Of a stretch of 64,000 nt of DNA, positions 1 to 9,087 are shown piece by piece (within the stretch, counting starts at the first letter, position 1; the number at the start of each line of letters is the position of its first letter). Position numbers and translations under genes: made by a program. The DNA is taken from positions 6,882,001 to 6,946,000 of the forward strand of contig NZ_CP028158.1 in assembly GCF_003030345.1 (NCBI RefSeq). Reading direction: 5' to 3'. The stretch comes from Plantactinospora sp. BC1 (lineage in GTDB: Bacteria; Actinomycetota; Actinomycetes; Mycobacteriales; Micromonosporaceae). The notes under the pieces are model-generated. The model was given only the letters and a program-made list of their open reading frames with translations, had not been told where the DNA came from and did not search any database.

Positions 1-837
1 CGGCGGCCGGGTCGGCGCCGGCTCGGCGTCGTCCCGGAGCACCCCGATGACCTGCCGGAGCCGGTCGGTGGCGAGCGCCACGCTGGCCCGCAGCTCACCG
101 GCGGCCCGCCGGTGCCGCTCGTCCAGGTCCGCCGCCACCTCCAGGGCGCCCGCCCGCAGCGCGATCAGGCTCAGGTCGTGGCCGAGCGAGTCGTGCATGT
201 CCTGGGCGATCCGGGCCCGCTCCCGCATCCGGACCCGTTCGGCGGCACCGCGCTGTTCCCGCTCCAGCAGGTCGGCCTGCTCCCAGCCGGCCAGCACCAA
301 GGCCCGGTGCTGCCGGTGGTAGCGGCCCACCAGCCACGGGAAGACGCCGCCGACCAGCAGCGTGCTGGCGAGCAGGAACCAGACCTCGGCCTCGGTGCCG
401 AGCAGTCCGAGGTTGATAATCGTGCCGCCGAGCCCGATCCCGGCGAAGACGAGCGCGGCCGGGCCGGAGCTGCGCTCGCGCAGCCCGACCAGATAGCTCA
501 ACACCGGAATCCCGAACATGAAGTTGCCGTCCCAGGCGGTCGGCAGCACCACCAGCAGGAGGCCGAGCAGCGGCGCCCACCGGCTGGCCAGCACGGCGAG
601 CCCGGTCAGCAGCAGCGAACCGGCCAGCCGGTCGAGAAACCAGGAGGAGTTCGGCGGGGTGAGCAGCGCGATCGCGATCGGTGCCGAGATCACGACCCAG
701 AGCGCCAGGTCGAGGAGGCGGTCGCGGCGGCCCGGCGCCACCGCACCGGCGGCGCGCGGCGCGGCGACCGGCGCGGCCCGCCAGCCGGCCGGCGGCAGCA
801 GGCCGCGCCACCACCGTACGTCGCGGAGCCGGGCCAT
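1..837 (-). CDS. Sensor histidine kinase, partial (HisKA_3 type)
   Basis: The reading frame is open from the ATG at 837 to the window edge, so the C-terminal ATPase domain is missing from view. The first 175 residues hold several hydrophobic segments (about 42-62, 71-100, 105-118, 127-147, 152-172) typical of a membrane-bound NarL-class kinase. The dimerisation/phosphoacceptor box MHDSLGHDLSL follows, with the phosphorylatable His at about residue 215. A GTG at 840 is an alternative start. Kinases of this family normally sit next to a LuxR-type response regulator, which would lie outside the window. The signal sensed cannot be read from the sequence. Confidence 0.88.
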   Translation of the reverse strand, partial: MARLRDVRWWRGLLPPAGWRAAPVAAPRAAGAVAPGRRDRLLDLALWVVISAPIAIALLTPPNSSWFLDRLAGSLLLTGLAVLASRWAPLLGLLLVVLPTAWDGNFMFGIPVLSYLVGLRERSSGPAALVFAGIGLGGTIINLGLLGTEAEVWFLLASTLLVGGVFPWLVGRYHRQHRALVLAGWEQADLLEREQRGAAERVRMRERARIAQDMHDSLGHDLSLIALRAGALEVAADLDERHRRAAGELRASVALATDRLRQVIGVLRDDAEPAPTRPP

Positions 838-935
838 CACCCGGCCAGGCTACAAGCCGCGCCACCGGCCGGTTACTGCCGAAAGTCAGGAACCGGACCG
901 GCCCCGCTCGGACTCCCCGCGTCGGCGGCGCCCGG

Positions 936-1670
936 TCAACTGACCTCTTCGGCCCAGGCCCGCCAGTCGTCGAGTACGCCGTAGAGGGCCGGGGTGAGCC
1001 AGCCGGGTGCGGAACGGCGGAACACGCCCGGTTCGAGGGTGCCGGCCCCGTCCGGCAGCGCGCCCACCATGTTGGGGACCAGTTCACGCAGGTTGGCCCA
1101 GTGCACCAGCTCCGGCTCGGCCGGCCAGGCGCCGAGCACCACACCGCAGGGCACCGCGCGCCGGTCCAGCGCCTCCAGGGTGAGCGCGGTGTGGTTCAGC
1201 GTGCCGAGCCCGGCCCGGGTGACCACCACCGCCGGGGCGCCGATCGACACCGCGAGGTCGGCCAGCGTCCACGCCTCGCCGGACGGGCGCAACCCCATCG
1301 GGACCAGCAGCCCGCCCGCCCCCTCGACAAGGACGATGTCGTGCTTCTCCGCGTCGGCCCTGATCTCGTCGGCGACCGCGTACAGCTCCAGCGGCTCCGC
1401 CTGGGCGACCCGGGCCGCCGCGAGCGGCGCCAGCGGATCGGGATAGCTGACCAGGGTGCGCGCGGTCATCGGCGCCGCCAGCCGGTTCACCGTGTCGACG
1501 TCGGATTCCGCCCCGGTCGCCGTACCCGTCTGGCCGGGCTTGATCACCGCGACCCGCAGGCCGGCGGCCTGGGCCGAGGCGGTGATCGCCGCGGTGACCA
1601 CCGTCTTGCCCACGTCGGTGTCGGTGCCGGTCACCAGGATCGGCCCCCGCCACGCCACGCCGCTCACCAC
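936..1670 (-). CDS. bioD: Dethiobiotin synthetase BioD
   Basis: ATP-dependent carboxylase that closes the ureido ring of dethiobiotin from 7,8-diaminopelargonate, the penultimate step of biotin synthesis. The P-loop GTDTDVGKT lies at residues 15-23 and the VIKPGQTGT and EGAGGLLVP motifs of the family follow. Length 244 aa fits. I chose the GTG at 1670, which has GGGAG five nt upstream and begins 16 nt after the bioF stop. An ATG at 1697 would overlap bioF by 11 nt and add a charged N-terminus. It is co-transcribed with bioF; bioA is not in the window. Confidence 0.95.
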   Translation of the reverse strand: MVSGVAWRGPILVTGTDTDVGKTVVTAAITASAQAAGLRVAVIKPGQTGTATGAESDVDTVNRLAAPMTARTLVSYPDPLAPLAAARVAQAEPLELYAVADEIRADAEKHDIVLVEGAGGLLVPMGLRPSGEAWTLADLAVSIGAPAVVVTRAGLGTLNHTALTLEALDRRAVPCGVVLGAWPAEPELVHWANLRELVPNMVGALPDGAGTLEPGVFRRSAPGWLTPALYGVLDDWRAWAEEVS

Positions 1671-1686
1671 AGACTCCCGGTCCCGG

Positions 1687-2823
1687 TCACGGGGCACACT
1701 CCACGATCACTTCGAGGGCCCGGTCGAAGTCGGCCCGGTCGATCCCGACGTTGATGGTGAGCCGCAGCCGGGAGCGGTTGTCCGGGGTCGACGGCGGCCG
1801 GAAGCAGCCGACCGCGACGCCCCGGTCCCGGCAGTCGGCCGCCCAGGCCACCGCCGTCTCCGGGCCGGGTGCGGTCACCGAGACCACCCCGGCGGCCGGG
1901 GCGGAGACCTCCAGCCCGGCCGCACCGAGCCGGCGGGTCACCGTGGCCGCCCGGTCGGCCAGCTCGGCCCGGAGCGCGTCGCCGGACCGGGTCAGCCCGG
2001 CGGCGGCGAGCACCCCGGCGACCACCGCCGGTGGCGGCGCGGTGTCGTAGATGAAGGTGCGGCCGGTGTCGATCAGGTGCCGGACCAGCTCGGTCGGGCC
2101 GGCGACGACCCCGCCGGCTCCGCCGAGCGACTTGGAGAGGGTCGCGGTCACCACCACGTCCGGCTCGCCGGCCAGACCGGCGCCGGCCACCGCGCCCGCA
2201 CCGGCCGGGCCGAGTACGCCGAGCGCGTGCGCGTCGTCGACCAGCAGCAGTGCGCCGTACCGGCGGGCCACCGCGTGCAGCTCGGCGAGCGGGGCGAGGT
2301 CGCCGTCGACCGAGAAGACCGACTCGGTGACCAGTACCGCCGGCCGCCCCGGCGCCCCGGCCAGGGCCGCCTCGACGGCGTCGACGTCGAGATGCGGAAT
2401 GACCCGGGTCTCCGCACCGGAGAGCTTGCAGCCGTCGATCAGCGAGGCGTGGTTGTGCGCGTCGGAGAGCAGCAGGGTGCGGGGCTGGACCAGGGCGCGG
2501 ACCGCCCCGAGGTTGGCGAGGTAGCCGGAGGAGTAGACCAGCGCCCGTCCGGTGCCGAGCCAGTCGGCGAGGGTGGACTCCAGCGCGTGGTGGGCCTCGG
2601 TGGAACCGCGCACCAGCCGGGAGCCGGTGGCGCCCAGTCCGTACCCGGCCAGCGCCTCGGTCGCGGCGGCGACCACCGCCGGGTGCCGGGAGAGTCCGAG
2701 GTAGTCGTTGCCGGCGAGGTCTATCACGTCCTCGGCGGCGCTCCTCGGCCGCAGCCGCCGGGTGAGCCCGGCCTTGCCGCGCAGCCGCGCCCGCCGGTCC
2801 AGCACCTCCAGCCAGCTCGGCAC
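1687..2823 (-). CDS. bioF: 8-amino-7-oxononanoate synthase BioF
   Basis: PLP-dependent condensation of pimeloyl thioester with alanine, the first ring-building step of biotin synthesis. The alpha-oxoamine synthase signature is clear: NDYLGL near residue 39, the DDAHALG aspartate near 197, and the PLP lysine in [10 protein letters not shown] at about residue 231. From the GTG at 2823 the product is 378 aa, the family length. The frame is open upstream as far as an ATG at 3066, but that extension is low-complexity and not family-like. It is first gene of bioF-bioD and divergent from bioB, with 276 nt between them. Confidence 0.95.
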   Translation of the reverse strand: MPSWLEVLDRRARLRGKAGLTRRLRPRSAAEDVIDLAGNDYLGLSRHPAVVAAATEALAGYGLGATGSRLVRGSTEAHHALESTLADWLGTGRALVYSSGYLANLGAVRALVQPRTLLLSDAHNHASLIDGCKLSGAETRVIPHLDVDAVEAALAGAPGRPAVLVTESVFSVDGDLAPLAELHAVARRYGALLLVDDAHALGVLGPAGAGAVAGAGLAGEPDVVVTATLSKSLGGAGGVVAGPTELVRHLIDTGRTFIYDTAPPPAVVAGVLAAAGLTRSGDALRAELADRAATVTRRLGAAGLEVSAPAAGVVSVTAPGPETAVAWAADCRDRGVAVGCFRPPSTPDNRSRLRLTINVGIDRADFDRALEVIVECAP

Positions 2824-3086
2824 CGCCACCCCCAGACTGGTCCGCGTCCGCCCCCCGGGCGCTGTCGGAAACCCGATCACCGCACGTGCCGCGGCTCCGG
2901 CCCGCCGTTGTCGGCTCGCGCCGGGCCCGGTCCGCCGGGCCTGCGGCACCTCGCGGGTGACAGCCCCCGACCGGCGAAAATACCATCCGTCGCGGTTTGC
3001 GGCCGCCCGCCGGGCCGGCAGCGGTGCAGCGACGGGCGTCGGGCCGGCTCCGCCGGGTGGGCCCACATCGACGGACGGTCCGCTTG

Positions 3087-3092
3087 TAGGGT
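3087..3092 (+). promoter_or_regulatory. -10 box for leaderless bioB transcript
   Basis: TAGGGT ends seven nt before the bioB ATG, so transcription should begin at or next to the start codon. There is no Shine-Dalgarno sequence in between. No convincing -35 box is visible. Confidence 0.6.
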
Positions 3093-3099
3093 ACGACCC

Positions 3100-4095
3100 A
3101 TGTCAGAAATCCTCGACCGGGCCCGTAGCCAGGTGCTCGACGGCGGTGTCGGACTCGACGAGGCCGGCGTGCTCGCCGTGCTGCGGCTGCCCGACGAGCA
3201 CCTCTCGGCGGCGCTCCAGCTCGCCCACGAGGTACGGATGCGCTGGTGCGGCCCGGAGGTCGAGGTCGAGGGGATCGTCTCGCTGAAGACCGGCGGCTGC
3301 CCGGAGGACTGCCACTTCTGCTCGCAGTCCGGGCTGTTCGCCTCGCCGGTCCGGTCGGTCTGGCTCGACATACCGTCGCTGGTCGAGGCGGCGAAGCAGA
3401 CCGCCGCCACCGGGGCAACCGAGTTCTGCATCGTCGCCGCCGTCCGGGGCCCCGACGAGCGGCTGATGAAGCAGATGCGCGAGGGCGTCGCCGCGATCCG
3501 GGCCGAGGTGGACATCCAGGTCGCCGCCTCGCTCGGGATGCTGACCCAGGCCCAGGTCGACGAACTGGTCGAGATGGGCGTGCACCGCTACAACCACAAC
3601 CTGGAGACCTGCCGCTCCTTCTTCCCCAACGTGGTGAGCACGCACTCCTGGGAGGAGCGCTGGGAGACGCTGCGGATGGTCCGCGCCTCCGGCATGGAGG
3701 TCTGCTGCGGCGGAATCCTGGGGCTGGGTGAGACCGTCGAGCAGCGTGCCGAGTTCGCGGCGCAGCTCGCCGAACTGGACCCGCACGAGGTGCCGCTGAA
3801 CTTCCTCAACCCCCGGCCGGGCACCCCGCTGGGCGACCAGCCGGTGGTCGCGCCGCGCGACGCGCTGCGGGCCATCGCCGCGTTCCGGCTGGCGATGCCG
3901 CGCACCATCCTCCGGTACGCCGGCGGCCGCGAGATCACCCTCGGCGACCTCGGCACCCGGGACGGCCTGCTCGGCGGGATCAACGCGGTCATCGTCGGCA
4001 ACTACCTGACCACGCTCGGCCGGCCGGCCGGCGACGACCTGGCGCTGCTCGACGAGCTGAAGATGCCGGTCAAGGCGCTCTCGGCGACGCTGTGA
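3100..4095 (+). CDS. bioB: Biotin synthase BioB
   Basis: Radical-SAM enzyme that inserts sulfur into dethiobiotin, the last step of the pathway. The radical [4Fe-4S] ligands are seen as CxxxCxxC at residues 67, 71 and 74, and the [16 protein letters not shown] and [11 protein letters not shown] motifs of the family are intact. The product is 331 aa. The ATG at 3100 is preferred because a -10 box lies exactly seven nt upstream and because the frame before it has no family similarity. Its stop overlaps the GTG of the next gene by four nt, implying translational coupling. Confidence 0.97.
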   Translation: MSEILDRARSQVLDGGVGLDEAGVLAVLRLPDEHLSAALQLAHEVRMRWCGPEVEVEGIVSLKTGGCPEDCHFCSQSGLFASPVRSVWLDIPSLVEAAKQTAATGATEFCIVAAVRGPDERLMKQMREGVAAIRAEVDIQVAASLGMLTQAQVDELVEMGVHRYNHNLETCRSFFPNVVSTHSWEERWETLRMVRASGMEVCCGGILGLGETVEQRAEFAAQLAELDPHEVPLNFLNPRPGTPLGDQPVVAPRDALRAIAAFRLAMPRTILRYAGGREITLGDLGTRDGLLGGINAVIVGNYLTTLGRPAGDDLALLDELKMPVKALSATL

Positions 4096-4298
4096 CGATG
4101 TCGACGGAGACGGCCAACTGGTGCGACCGGTGCGGCGAGGCCGCCGCCACCGGCAGCCATGACGCCTGCCGGGCCGCCCGCGAGCTGGAGCCGCCGCGCT
4201 ACTGCGCGCACTGCCGGCGCCGGATGAAGGTGCAGGTGCTCCCCTCCGGCTGGGCGGCGGTCTGCGTCGAGCACGGCGAGACCGCCTCCACCCGCTGA
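4092..4298 (+). CDS. bsaP: Biotin synthase auxiliary protein BsaP
   Basis: Small 68-residue protein beginning with GTG that overlaps the bioB stop (GTGA). It carries six cysteines (11, 14, 26, 38, 41, 58) and the conserved block YCAHCRRRM followed by [10 protein letters not shown]. This matches the mycobacterial protein encoded just downstream of bioB (Rv1590 type), which is reported to bind an iron-sulfur cluster and to be needed for biotin synthase turnover. The identification rests on length, position and the cysteine pattern. It likely helps BioB by supplying or rebuilding its auxiliary cluster. Confidence 0.85.
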   Translation: MTMSTETANWCDRCGEAAATGSHDACRAARELEPPRYCAHCRRRMKVQVLPSGWAAVCVEHGETASTR

Positions 4299-4491
4299 TC
4301 CCCGCGCCGCGCGGGTCCCGGCGGTACCGGGTCCCGGCGTTACCAGGTCTTGGGCTCAGCCTCGGGGCGACCCGGCTCTTCTTCGGCTGGCTTCGCCTCC
4401 GGCTCTCCGTGGTTGCTGGCTTCGGCTCCGATCGCGCCGACGGTCAACCCGGGCACCCGCCGCCGGGCGCTTCCGTCCCGCCGGCTCCGGC

Positions 4492-4881
4492 TCAGTCGGC
4501 GGAGCGCCGCTCGGCGAGCAGCAGCAGGTCGGTGACGACGAATCCGGGCAGCGGCAGCGCCTCGGCTTCTCCGGCGCCGGCCAGTACGAAGGTGCCGCCG
4601 ATCTCGTCCGGCTGCCAGCCGTGCGCGAGGGCGTGGTCGACCAGCGCGCGGACGTGCTTCGGCTCCGGGTACGCGCCGTCGGTCATCGCCGGGTCACCCC
4701 AGGCCGAGCGGGGAGCCGTGGAGAGCAGGTCCACCTGGAGCGCCCGGCTGTTCTTGCCGGCGCCCCAGACCCGTACCCGGATGCACCGGCGCAGCCCCTG
4801 TCCGGTCCGGACGTGGTCGATCCGGGCCGTCCAGGCGAACTGCCGGTCGTGGGCGTAGAGCCGGCGCAGTCTGGACCTCAC
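4492..4881 (-). CDS. Conserved hypothetical protein, 129 aa
   Basis: I do not recognise a named family. The GTG at 4881 has GGAGG seven nt upstream, so this start is well supported over the ATG at 4902. The protein has no signal peptide or membrane helix. Its N-terminal half is Arg-rich with alternating beta-like strands, and the C-terminal half ends in a hydrophobic PGFVVTDLLLL segment. It stands alone between bsaP (convergent, 193 nt away) and the carboxypeptidase gene. Confidence 0.65.
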   Translation of the reverse strand: MRSRLRRLYAHDRQFAWTARIDHVRTGQGLRRCIRVRVWGAGKNSRALQVDLLSTAPRSAWGDPAMTDGAYPEPKHVRALVDHALAHGWQPDEIGGTFVLAGAGEAEALPLPGFVVTDLLLLAERRSAD

Positions 4882-4999
4882 GGGGCCTCCGCCCTTTCCC
4901 AATTTCGTGCCATCGCGGCGCGGCTACCGCCCCGTCGGTGCTCCGGTCCGCTTCACTTGCCGAGAGTACGACGTCCGCGGCCTCGGGCAGGTGTGTGCA

Positions 5000-5068
5000 C
5001 CGGAGCCGGTCGGGGCCGGCGGGTCTGCGAAGCTGCGGGGCAGACCCGCCGGTGCCGACCGGCCCCGG
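5000..5068. terminator. Long inverted repeat (29-bp arms)
   Basis: Arms 5000-5028 and 5040-5068 pair over 29 bp with three mismatches around an 11-nt loop. The inner 13 bp are perfect. It lies about 105 nt beyond the stop of the carboxypeptidase gene and upstream of the hypothetical gene at 4492-4881, so it could end transcription in the minus direction. Confidence 0.5.
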
Positions 5069-5117
5069 ACCCGGACTCAAACAGGGCCCGGGACGCGGCA
5101 GGATCCGGGACACGGCA

Positions 5118-5147
5118 GGGCCCGGGCGCCCACCGGCACCCGGGCCC
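5118..5147 (-). terminator. Candidate terminator hairpin after carboxypeptidase gene
   Basis: Arms 5118-5130 and 5135-5147 pair over 13 bp with one mismatch and a 4-nt loop, starting 28 nt after the carboxypeptidase stop. There is no T-run, as is common for actinobacterial terminators. Confidence 0.5.
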
Positions 5148-5174
5148 GCCACCCGGCCGCTGCGCGGGATCGGG

Positions 5175-7631
5175 TCAGCGCTGGGCGGCCCAGAGCAGGG
5201 CCCGGCCCAACTGCGAGTGCAGGCCCTTGGGGTGCAGCCGGAACGTCGGGTCCGTACCGAAGAGCACCACACCGTTGCCGCCGGGGCTGACCGCACGGAC
5301 GATGCTGGCCTGCCCGGCCGCCGCGGCCTGGCCGGTGGTGCCGGCCTCGTTCGCCGCCCACCAGCCGGCGAGCAGCGGGTCGGCGGCGTACGACTGCTCC
5401 ACCGTCACGCCGGCACCGAGGTCGGTGAACCAGACCGGTTCGTTGATGAACGCGTGCGGGATGGCGCCCGCCGTCACCGGCCCGCCCCGGTTGAGGATGT
5501 TCGCCACCCCGCTGGCCAGGCTGGCCCCGGCGGTGGCGGTGACGTCGACCAGTCCGGTGGCGTTGCCGAAGCCCGCCCCGGCGACACCGAGTCCGACGAC
5601 CCCGCCGCCCCGGGCCAGGAACGCGTCCAGCGCGGCGCGGTTGTCCGGGGTCAGGGTCGTCAGGTTGACGGTGCTCGCCACCAGCAGGACGTCGACGTCG
5701 GCGGTCAGCGTCGTGGCCAGGGTGGTCGCGGTGAGCGTGCGGGCGTCGAAGCCGGTGTCGAGCAGGGTGTCCCGCTCCTCGACGGTACCGAGGTAGCCGA
5801 CGACCACCTCGTCGAGCAGGGTGCCCCGCCAGCGGGCCGGCGCCCGGGTGAAGGTGACCGCGTGTTCACGGGCCTCGGCCCGGGCCAGCCAGCGGTTGAC
5901 CGGGGTACCGGGCACCACGACCGAGCCGTCGGCCAACCGGTAGACCTTGACGCCCCTGTCCAGCAGGGAGTTGACCGCGAGCAGGTCGGCGCCGTCCTGG
6001 ATGTCCAGTCGCAGGTCGACGTTGCCGCCGGGCAGGTCACCGTCGGCGGTGCCGTCGTAGGTCCGCGCGAGGCGTACCTCGGGGAGGCGGTTCCAGACGG
6101 TGTCGACGGTGGCGCCCCAGGTCAGCCCCTGGCTCCAGGCGGCCGGGCCGGCGTAGAGGTCGTCCACCCGTCCGGTGAGGTCGATGCCGGGTTCGAGCAG
6201 GGAGTTGACCAGGCCGCGCTTGGGCTGGTGCATGTCGATGACGTACGAGCCGGCCCGGTAGGACTTCCCGTTCGCCCGGAAGTCCTGCCTCGCCTGCCAG
6301 ACCCGGCCGCCGCTGCCGACCAGCAGGTCGACCAGGCGGGCCGCGGCGGGCTCGGAGTGCTGGCCGGGGCCGGTCGGGATCACGTACGCCCGGGGGAAGG
6401 TGGTGCGGTAGTCGTCCTCCGGCCCCCAGCCCGGCACGTACCCGTCCGGGATGTCGCGCAGCGGCTCACCGGCCCAGCCGCGCCGGTAGACCTCGGCCTG
6501 GTCGTGGATCACCTGGTCGCGGTGTTCCTGGATGTACCGCAGCGACGTCTTGATCGCCACCTCGTGCACGTCGGTGTTGATGCCCGAGCGGCGTACCTTC
6601 TCCTCCGGGGTGAGGTTGCCGCGCGGGTTCAGCGGCGCCTCGATGGTGTACGGGATGCTGCTCTGCAACATCGCGAACGACGGTACGTAGATCGGCGGGA
6701 AGTCGTCCCAGACGCCCGGCTCGTCGTCCCGGAACGGGATCCGGGCGCGCTGCGTCTCCGGGTAGCCGAGGGTGCGCAGCCCCTCCTCGATCGCCAGCGC
6801 GTTCGGCAGCCCGTGCTTGATGTAGAGGTCGTACTCGTTGTTGACGTTGTGCGGCGGGGTGCTCGGGTGCAGCAGCGTCGGGTTGACGTACCCGTGCAGG
6901 TCGAGCGTGATGATCGGCTTGGTGTCGATGATCAGCTCGCGGATCAGGTTGGTCTCCGGCTGCGCCACGATCGTCAGGTCGCGGTTGAGGTCGTAGCCGG
7001 CCGCGTTCTGCCGGGTGCCGGCGATCCGGCCGTCCGGGTTCGAGGTGATGTTGAAGACCAGCCGGTTCCGCTTCAGCAGCGTGACGATCGCCGGGTCGGT
7101 GCTGGTGGCGTACTCCTCGATCACCCGCAGCGCGGCGTCGGTGCCCTCCCACTCGTTGCCGTGGATGTTGGCGTTGACGAAGAGCGGGGTCTTGTAGTCG
7201 CGGAGCAGCCGGCGGTCGTTGCGGGCCCGGACCGGCTCCTCCTCGATGAGGCGCTTCCACTCCTCCTGCTGGCGCGCCTCGGCGCGGCTCTCCGGCGCCG
7301 TGACGGTGACCGCGTAGAGGTCGTGTCCGCCGGAGGACTTTCCGGCCACCCGGGCGGAGACCCGGTCGCTGGCCTTCTGCAACGCGTTCAGCTTCGGCGC
7401 GATCTCGTCGTACGGCGTGACGCCGATCGGGATCGACGCGTCGTTCGGGTTGTCCGGCCAGACCGGCAGCACGTTCTGCCGGGGGTAGCCCTTGATCTCG
7501 TGCAGGTCGACGGGACGCGGCGGTACGGCTGGCAGCGCGGACGCGGCCGCCGGTCCGGTCCAGACCGCCGTGCCGAGCAGCGCGGCGGCGACCGCCACGG
7601 CGGCGAGCCGAGGATGGGGACGTCTGAGCAT
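5175..7631 (-). CDS. Secreted M14 family zinc carboxypeptidase
   Basis: 818-residue exoenzyme with an N-terminal signal peptide (RR near the start, then a long Ala/Val-rich core, cleavage near residue 30). The M14 zinc site is visible as HGNEW with His157 and Glu160, and a third ligand His246 in LDLHGY; the general-base Glu is probably in YTIEAPL. The C-terminal 300 residues include a glutamine-amidotransferase-like segment (GGGVVGLG) seen in related large M14 proteins. I start at ATG 7631 rather than 7685 because the signal peptide begins there. A sigma70-like promoter lies 200 nt upstream. It probably trims peptides for nutrition. Confidence 0.9.
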   Translation of the reverse strand: MLRRPHPRLAAVAVAAALLGTAVWTGPAAASALPAVPPRPVDLHEIKGYPRQNVLPVWPDNPNDASIPIGVTPYDEIAPKLNALQKASDRVSARVAGKSSGGHDLYAVTVTAPESRAEARQQEEWKRLIEEEPVRARNDRRLLRDYKTPLFVNANIHGNEWEGTDAALRVIEEYATSTDPAIVTLLKRNRLVFNITSNPDGRIAGTRQNAAGYDLNRDLTIVAQPETNLIRELIIDTKPIITLDLHGYVNPTLLHPSTPPHNVNNEYDLYIKHGLPNALAIEEGLRTLGYPETQRARIPFRDDEPGVWDDFPPIYVPSFAMLQSSIPYTIEAPLNPRGNLTPEEKVRRSGINTDVHEVAIKTSLRYIQEHRDQVIHDQAEVYRRGWAGEPLRDIPDGYVPGWGPEDDYRTTFPRAYVIPTGPGQHSEPAAARLVDLLVGSGGRVWQARQDFRANGKSYRAGSYVIDMHQPKRGLVNSLLEPGIDLTGRVDDLYAGPAAWSQGLTWGATVDTVWNRLPEVRLARTYDGTADGDLPGGNVDLRLDIQDGADLLAVNSLLDRGVKVYRLADGSVVVPGTPVNRWLARAEAREHAVTFTRAPARWRGTLLDEVVVGYLGTVEERDTLLDTGFDARTLTATTLATTLTADVDVLLVASTVNLTTLTPDNRAALDAFLARGGGVVGLGVAGAGFGNATGLVDVTATAGASLASGVANILNRGGPVTAGAIPHAFINEPVWFTDLGAGVTVEQSYAADPLLAGWWAANEAGTTGQAAAAGQASIVRAVSPGGNGVVLFGTDPTFRLHPKGLHSQLGRALLWAAQR

Positions 7632-8058
7632 GAAGGAGAGTACTCCTGTCGGGAGAGGAGGAATTGCCGCGCGGACGGACGCCACCGTGGGGCCGGAGAC
7701 CCACGGGTCGGGAAACGCCGCCGGCAGGCGGAACGGAACTGGAGCCCGGCGTCAGAGGGACGGTCGACAGGCGGCGCTGGCGACGCGCAGGAGGTCGATG
7801 TGACCCCGCTTGGTCAGAAAGGCGCTTCGCACAAAGTAGATCTTGATCGAGCATCGACGCGGTGTCAACCGTCGATCCACTCCGTGCGACGGAACGTCTC
7901 TGTACGCCACACCCCGGCCGTCCGCACCCACCCCCGGGCCCGCACCTGCCCACCCCGGTCCGCCGACCCGGACCGGCGACACCGGACCGATTGACTCAGG
8001 CCGGCAGCGGAACCCGTGGACCGAAGCCGGCGGACCGGAGGCACGGCGCGTCGGCCGC
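7632..8058. other. 427-nt intergenic region
   Basis: Apart from the promoter at 7840-7868 I see no gene. The minus strand between the promoter and the carboxypeptidase start would form a 5' leader of about 200 nt. I found no known riboswitch core in it. Confidence 0.5.
7840..7868 (-). promoter_or_regulatory. Sigma70-like promoter for the M14 carboxypeptidase gene
   Basis: On the minus strand TTGACA (7863-7868) is followed after exactly 17 nt by CAAGAT (7840-7845), one base from a consensus -10. The region is AT-richer than its surroundings. Confidence 0.6.
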
Positions 8059-8670
8059 TCAGTTCCCGGTCGGTACGGGGAGCAGATCCTGGTGCCGGAC
8101 GGTGTAGTCGCCCCGGGTGACCGGAGCGAACGGACCCGGTCCCATGCAGGTCCCCACGCCCGCCTCGCCCCACTCGCCGTTCTCGTCCTGCTCGCCGTTC
8201 ACCACCGACCAGGAGAAGCCCATCCGGTCGGTACCGTGCCGGCCCGCGTCGTAGACGCTGAAACCGAGTCGCTTGCCGACCCAGTCCCGCACCGGCTCGT
8301 CCGCCTCGGTGACCACGGCCGTCAGGGTGGCGACGCCCGGTCCGGTCGCCAGGCAGTCGACCCGGGCCGACATGCCGATCGTGACGCCCGCCTCGGCCAC
8401 CCGGTGCGAGATGCGTACCGTCCCGGTCGCGTCGGTGGGCAGGCCCTCCGGCATTCCGGGCATCGGCCGACTGTACGGCGTACCGACGGCGTCGAAGGTG
8501 AACGACCGGATGTCACTGTCCGGCCAGTACGGCAAGCGGATTTCCGCCGACCCCGTCACCCGAGCCGCCGGTCCCGGCCGTGACGCGGGCGCGGCGGACG
8601 CTCCCGTCCCGGTCACCACGATCGCGGCCGCTGCCGCCGCCACGGCGATGCGCCTTCCTGTCGTCCTCAT
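8059..8670 (-). CDS. Secreted protein of unknown function, 203 aa
   Basis: The ATG at 8670 has a perfect GGAGGAAACG ribosome binding site. The N-terminus MRTTGRR followed by a run of Ala/Val and ending near SAAPA is a Sec-type signal peptide. The mature part is about 175 residues with many beta-strand-like stretches and two cysteines (in RVDCLAT and GTCMGPG) that could form one disulfide. I know no family for it. It stands alone, with 258 nt separating it from the next upstream gene. Confidence 0.75.
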   Translation of the reverse strand: MRTTGRRIAVAAAAAAIVVTGTGASAAPASRPGPAARVTGSAEIRLPYWPDSDIRSFTFDAVGTPYSRPMPGMPEGLPTDATGTVRISHRVAEAGVTIGMSARVDCLATGPGVATLTAVVTEADEPVRDWVGKRLGFSVYDAGRHGTDRMGFSWSVVNGEQDENGEWGEAGVGTCMGPGPFAPVTRGDYTVRHQDLLPVPTGN

Positions 8671-8891
8671 CGTTTCCTCCTCGTCCCCGCCCGTCCGGGC
8701 GTTCAGAGGTCCACTGTGTCCGGGCCGGCGGTCCGGCACCTCCCTCCCGCGAGGCAGCGCCACCCCCCGGTCGGGGTAGCACCGGGGGCTTCGTCGTCCC
8801 CGCCCCAGGGGCGGGGCGCGGACGACAGAGCCGTCGGAACCGCTCCGGCGCCGGGGGACGGCGGGTGCCCTCGGGCGGCACCGGACCGGTT

Positions 8892-8897
8892 TACACT
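8892..8897 (+). promoter_or_regulatory. Orphan -10 box (TACACT) seven nt before a GTG
   Basis: TACACT followed by seven nt and GTG at 8905 has the same geometry as the leaderless genes of this window. The frame that follows runs antisense to two convincing minus-strand genes and is not protein-like, so it may be the beginning of a gene lost by rearrangement. Confidence 0.3.
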
Positions 8898-8928
8898 CGG
8901 CCCCGTGACGCGGTCCGACGGATACCGA

Positions 8929-9087
8929 TCAGACGACGAGGCTCTCGCCGGAATGGGCGCGGGGGTACGCGGCGTCGCCGCGCACGTCGTGCAGTTTCCG
9001 CCGTACGTCGTCGAGGGCGGTTGCCCGGTCCGTCGCCCCGGTGGCGAACTGATGCAGTGCCTCTGGGTCAACCGTGAACTGGGTCAT
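8929..9087 (-). CDS. Short WXG100/ESX-like protein, 52 aa
   Basis: The start ATG overlaps the stop of the upstream gene (ATGA), so the two are translationally coupled. The 52 residues begin MTQFTVDPEALHQFA and continue as one amphipathic helix (DRATALDDVRRKL), resembling the first helix of WXG100 type-VII secretion substrates. Family members are about 100 residues with a WxG turn and a second helix; both are missing here. It is therefore either a truncated gene or a short orphan helix. The call rests on the N-terminal pattern only. Confidence 0.5.
   Translation of the reverse strand: MTQFTVDPEALHQFATGATDRATALDDVRRKLHDVRGDAAYPRAHSGESLVV

Noticed and set aside
1456-3099. Long N-terminal extension of BioB by an open plus-strand frame
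   Set aside because: It runs antisense through bioD and bioF and is Arg/Gly/Pro-rich; the -10 box at 3087 fixes the start at 3100.
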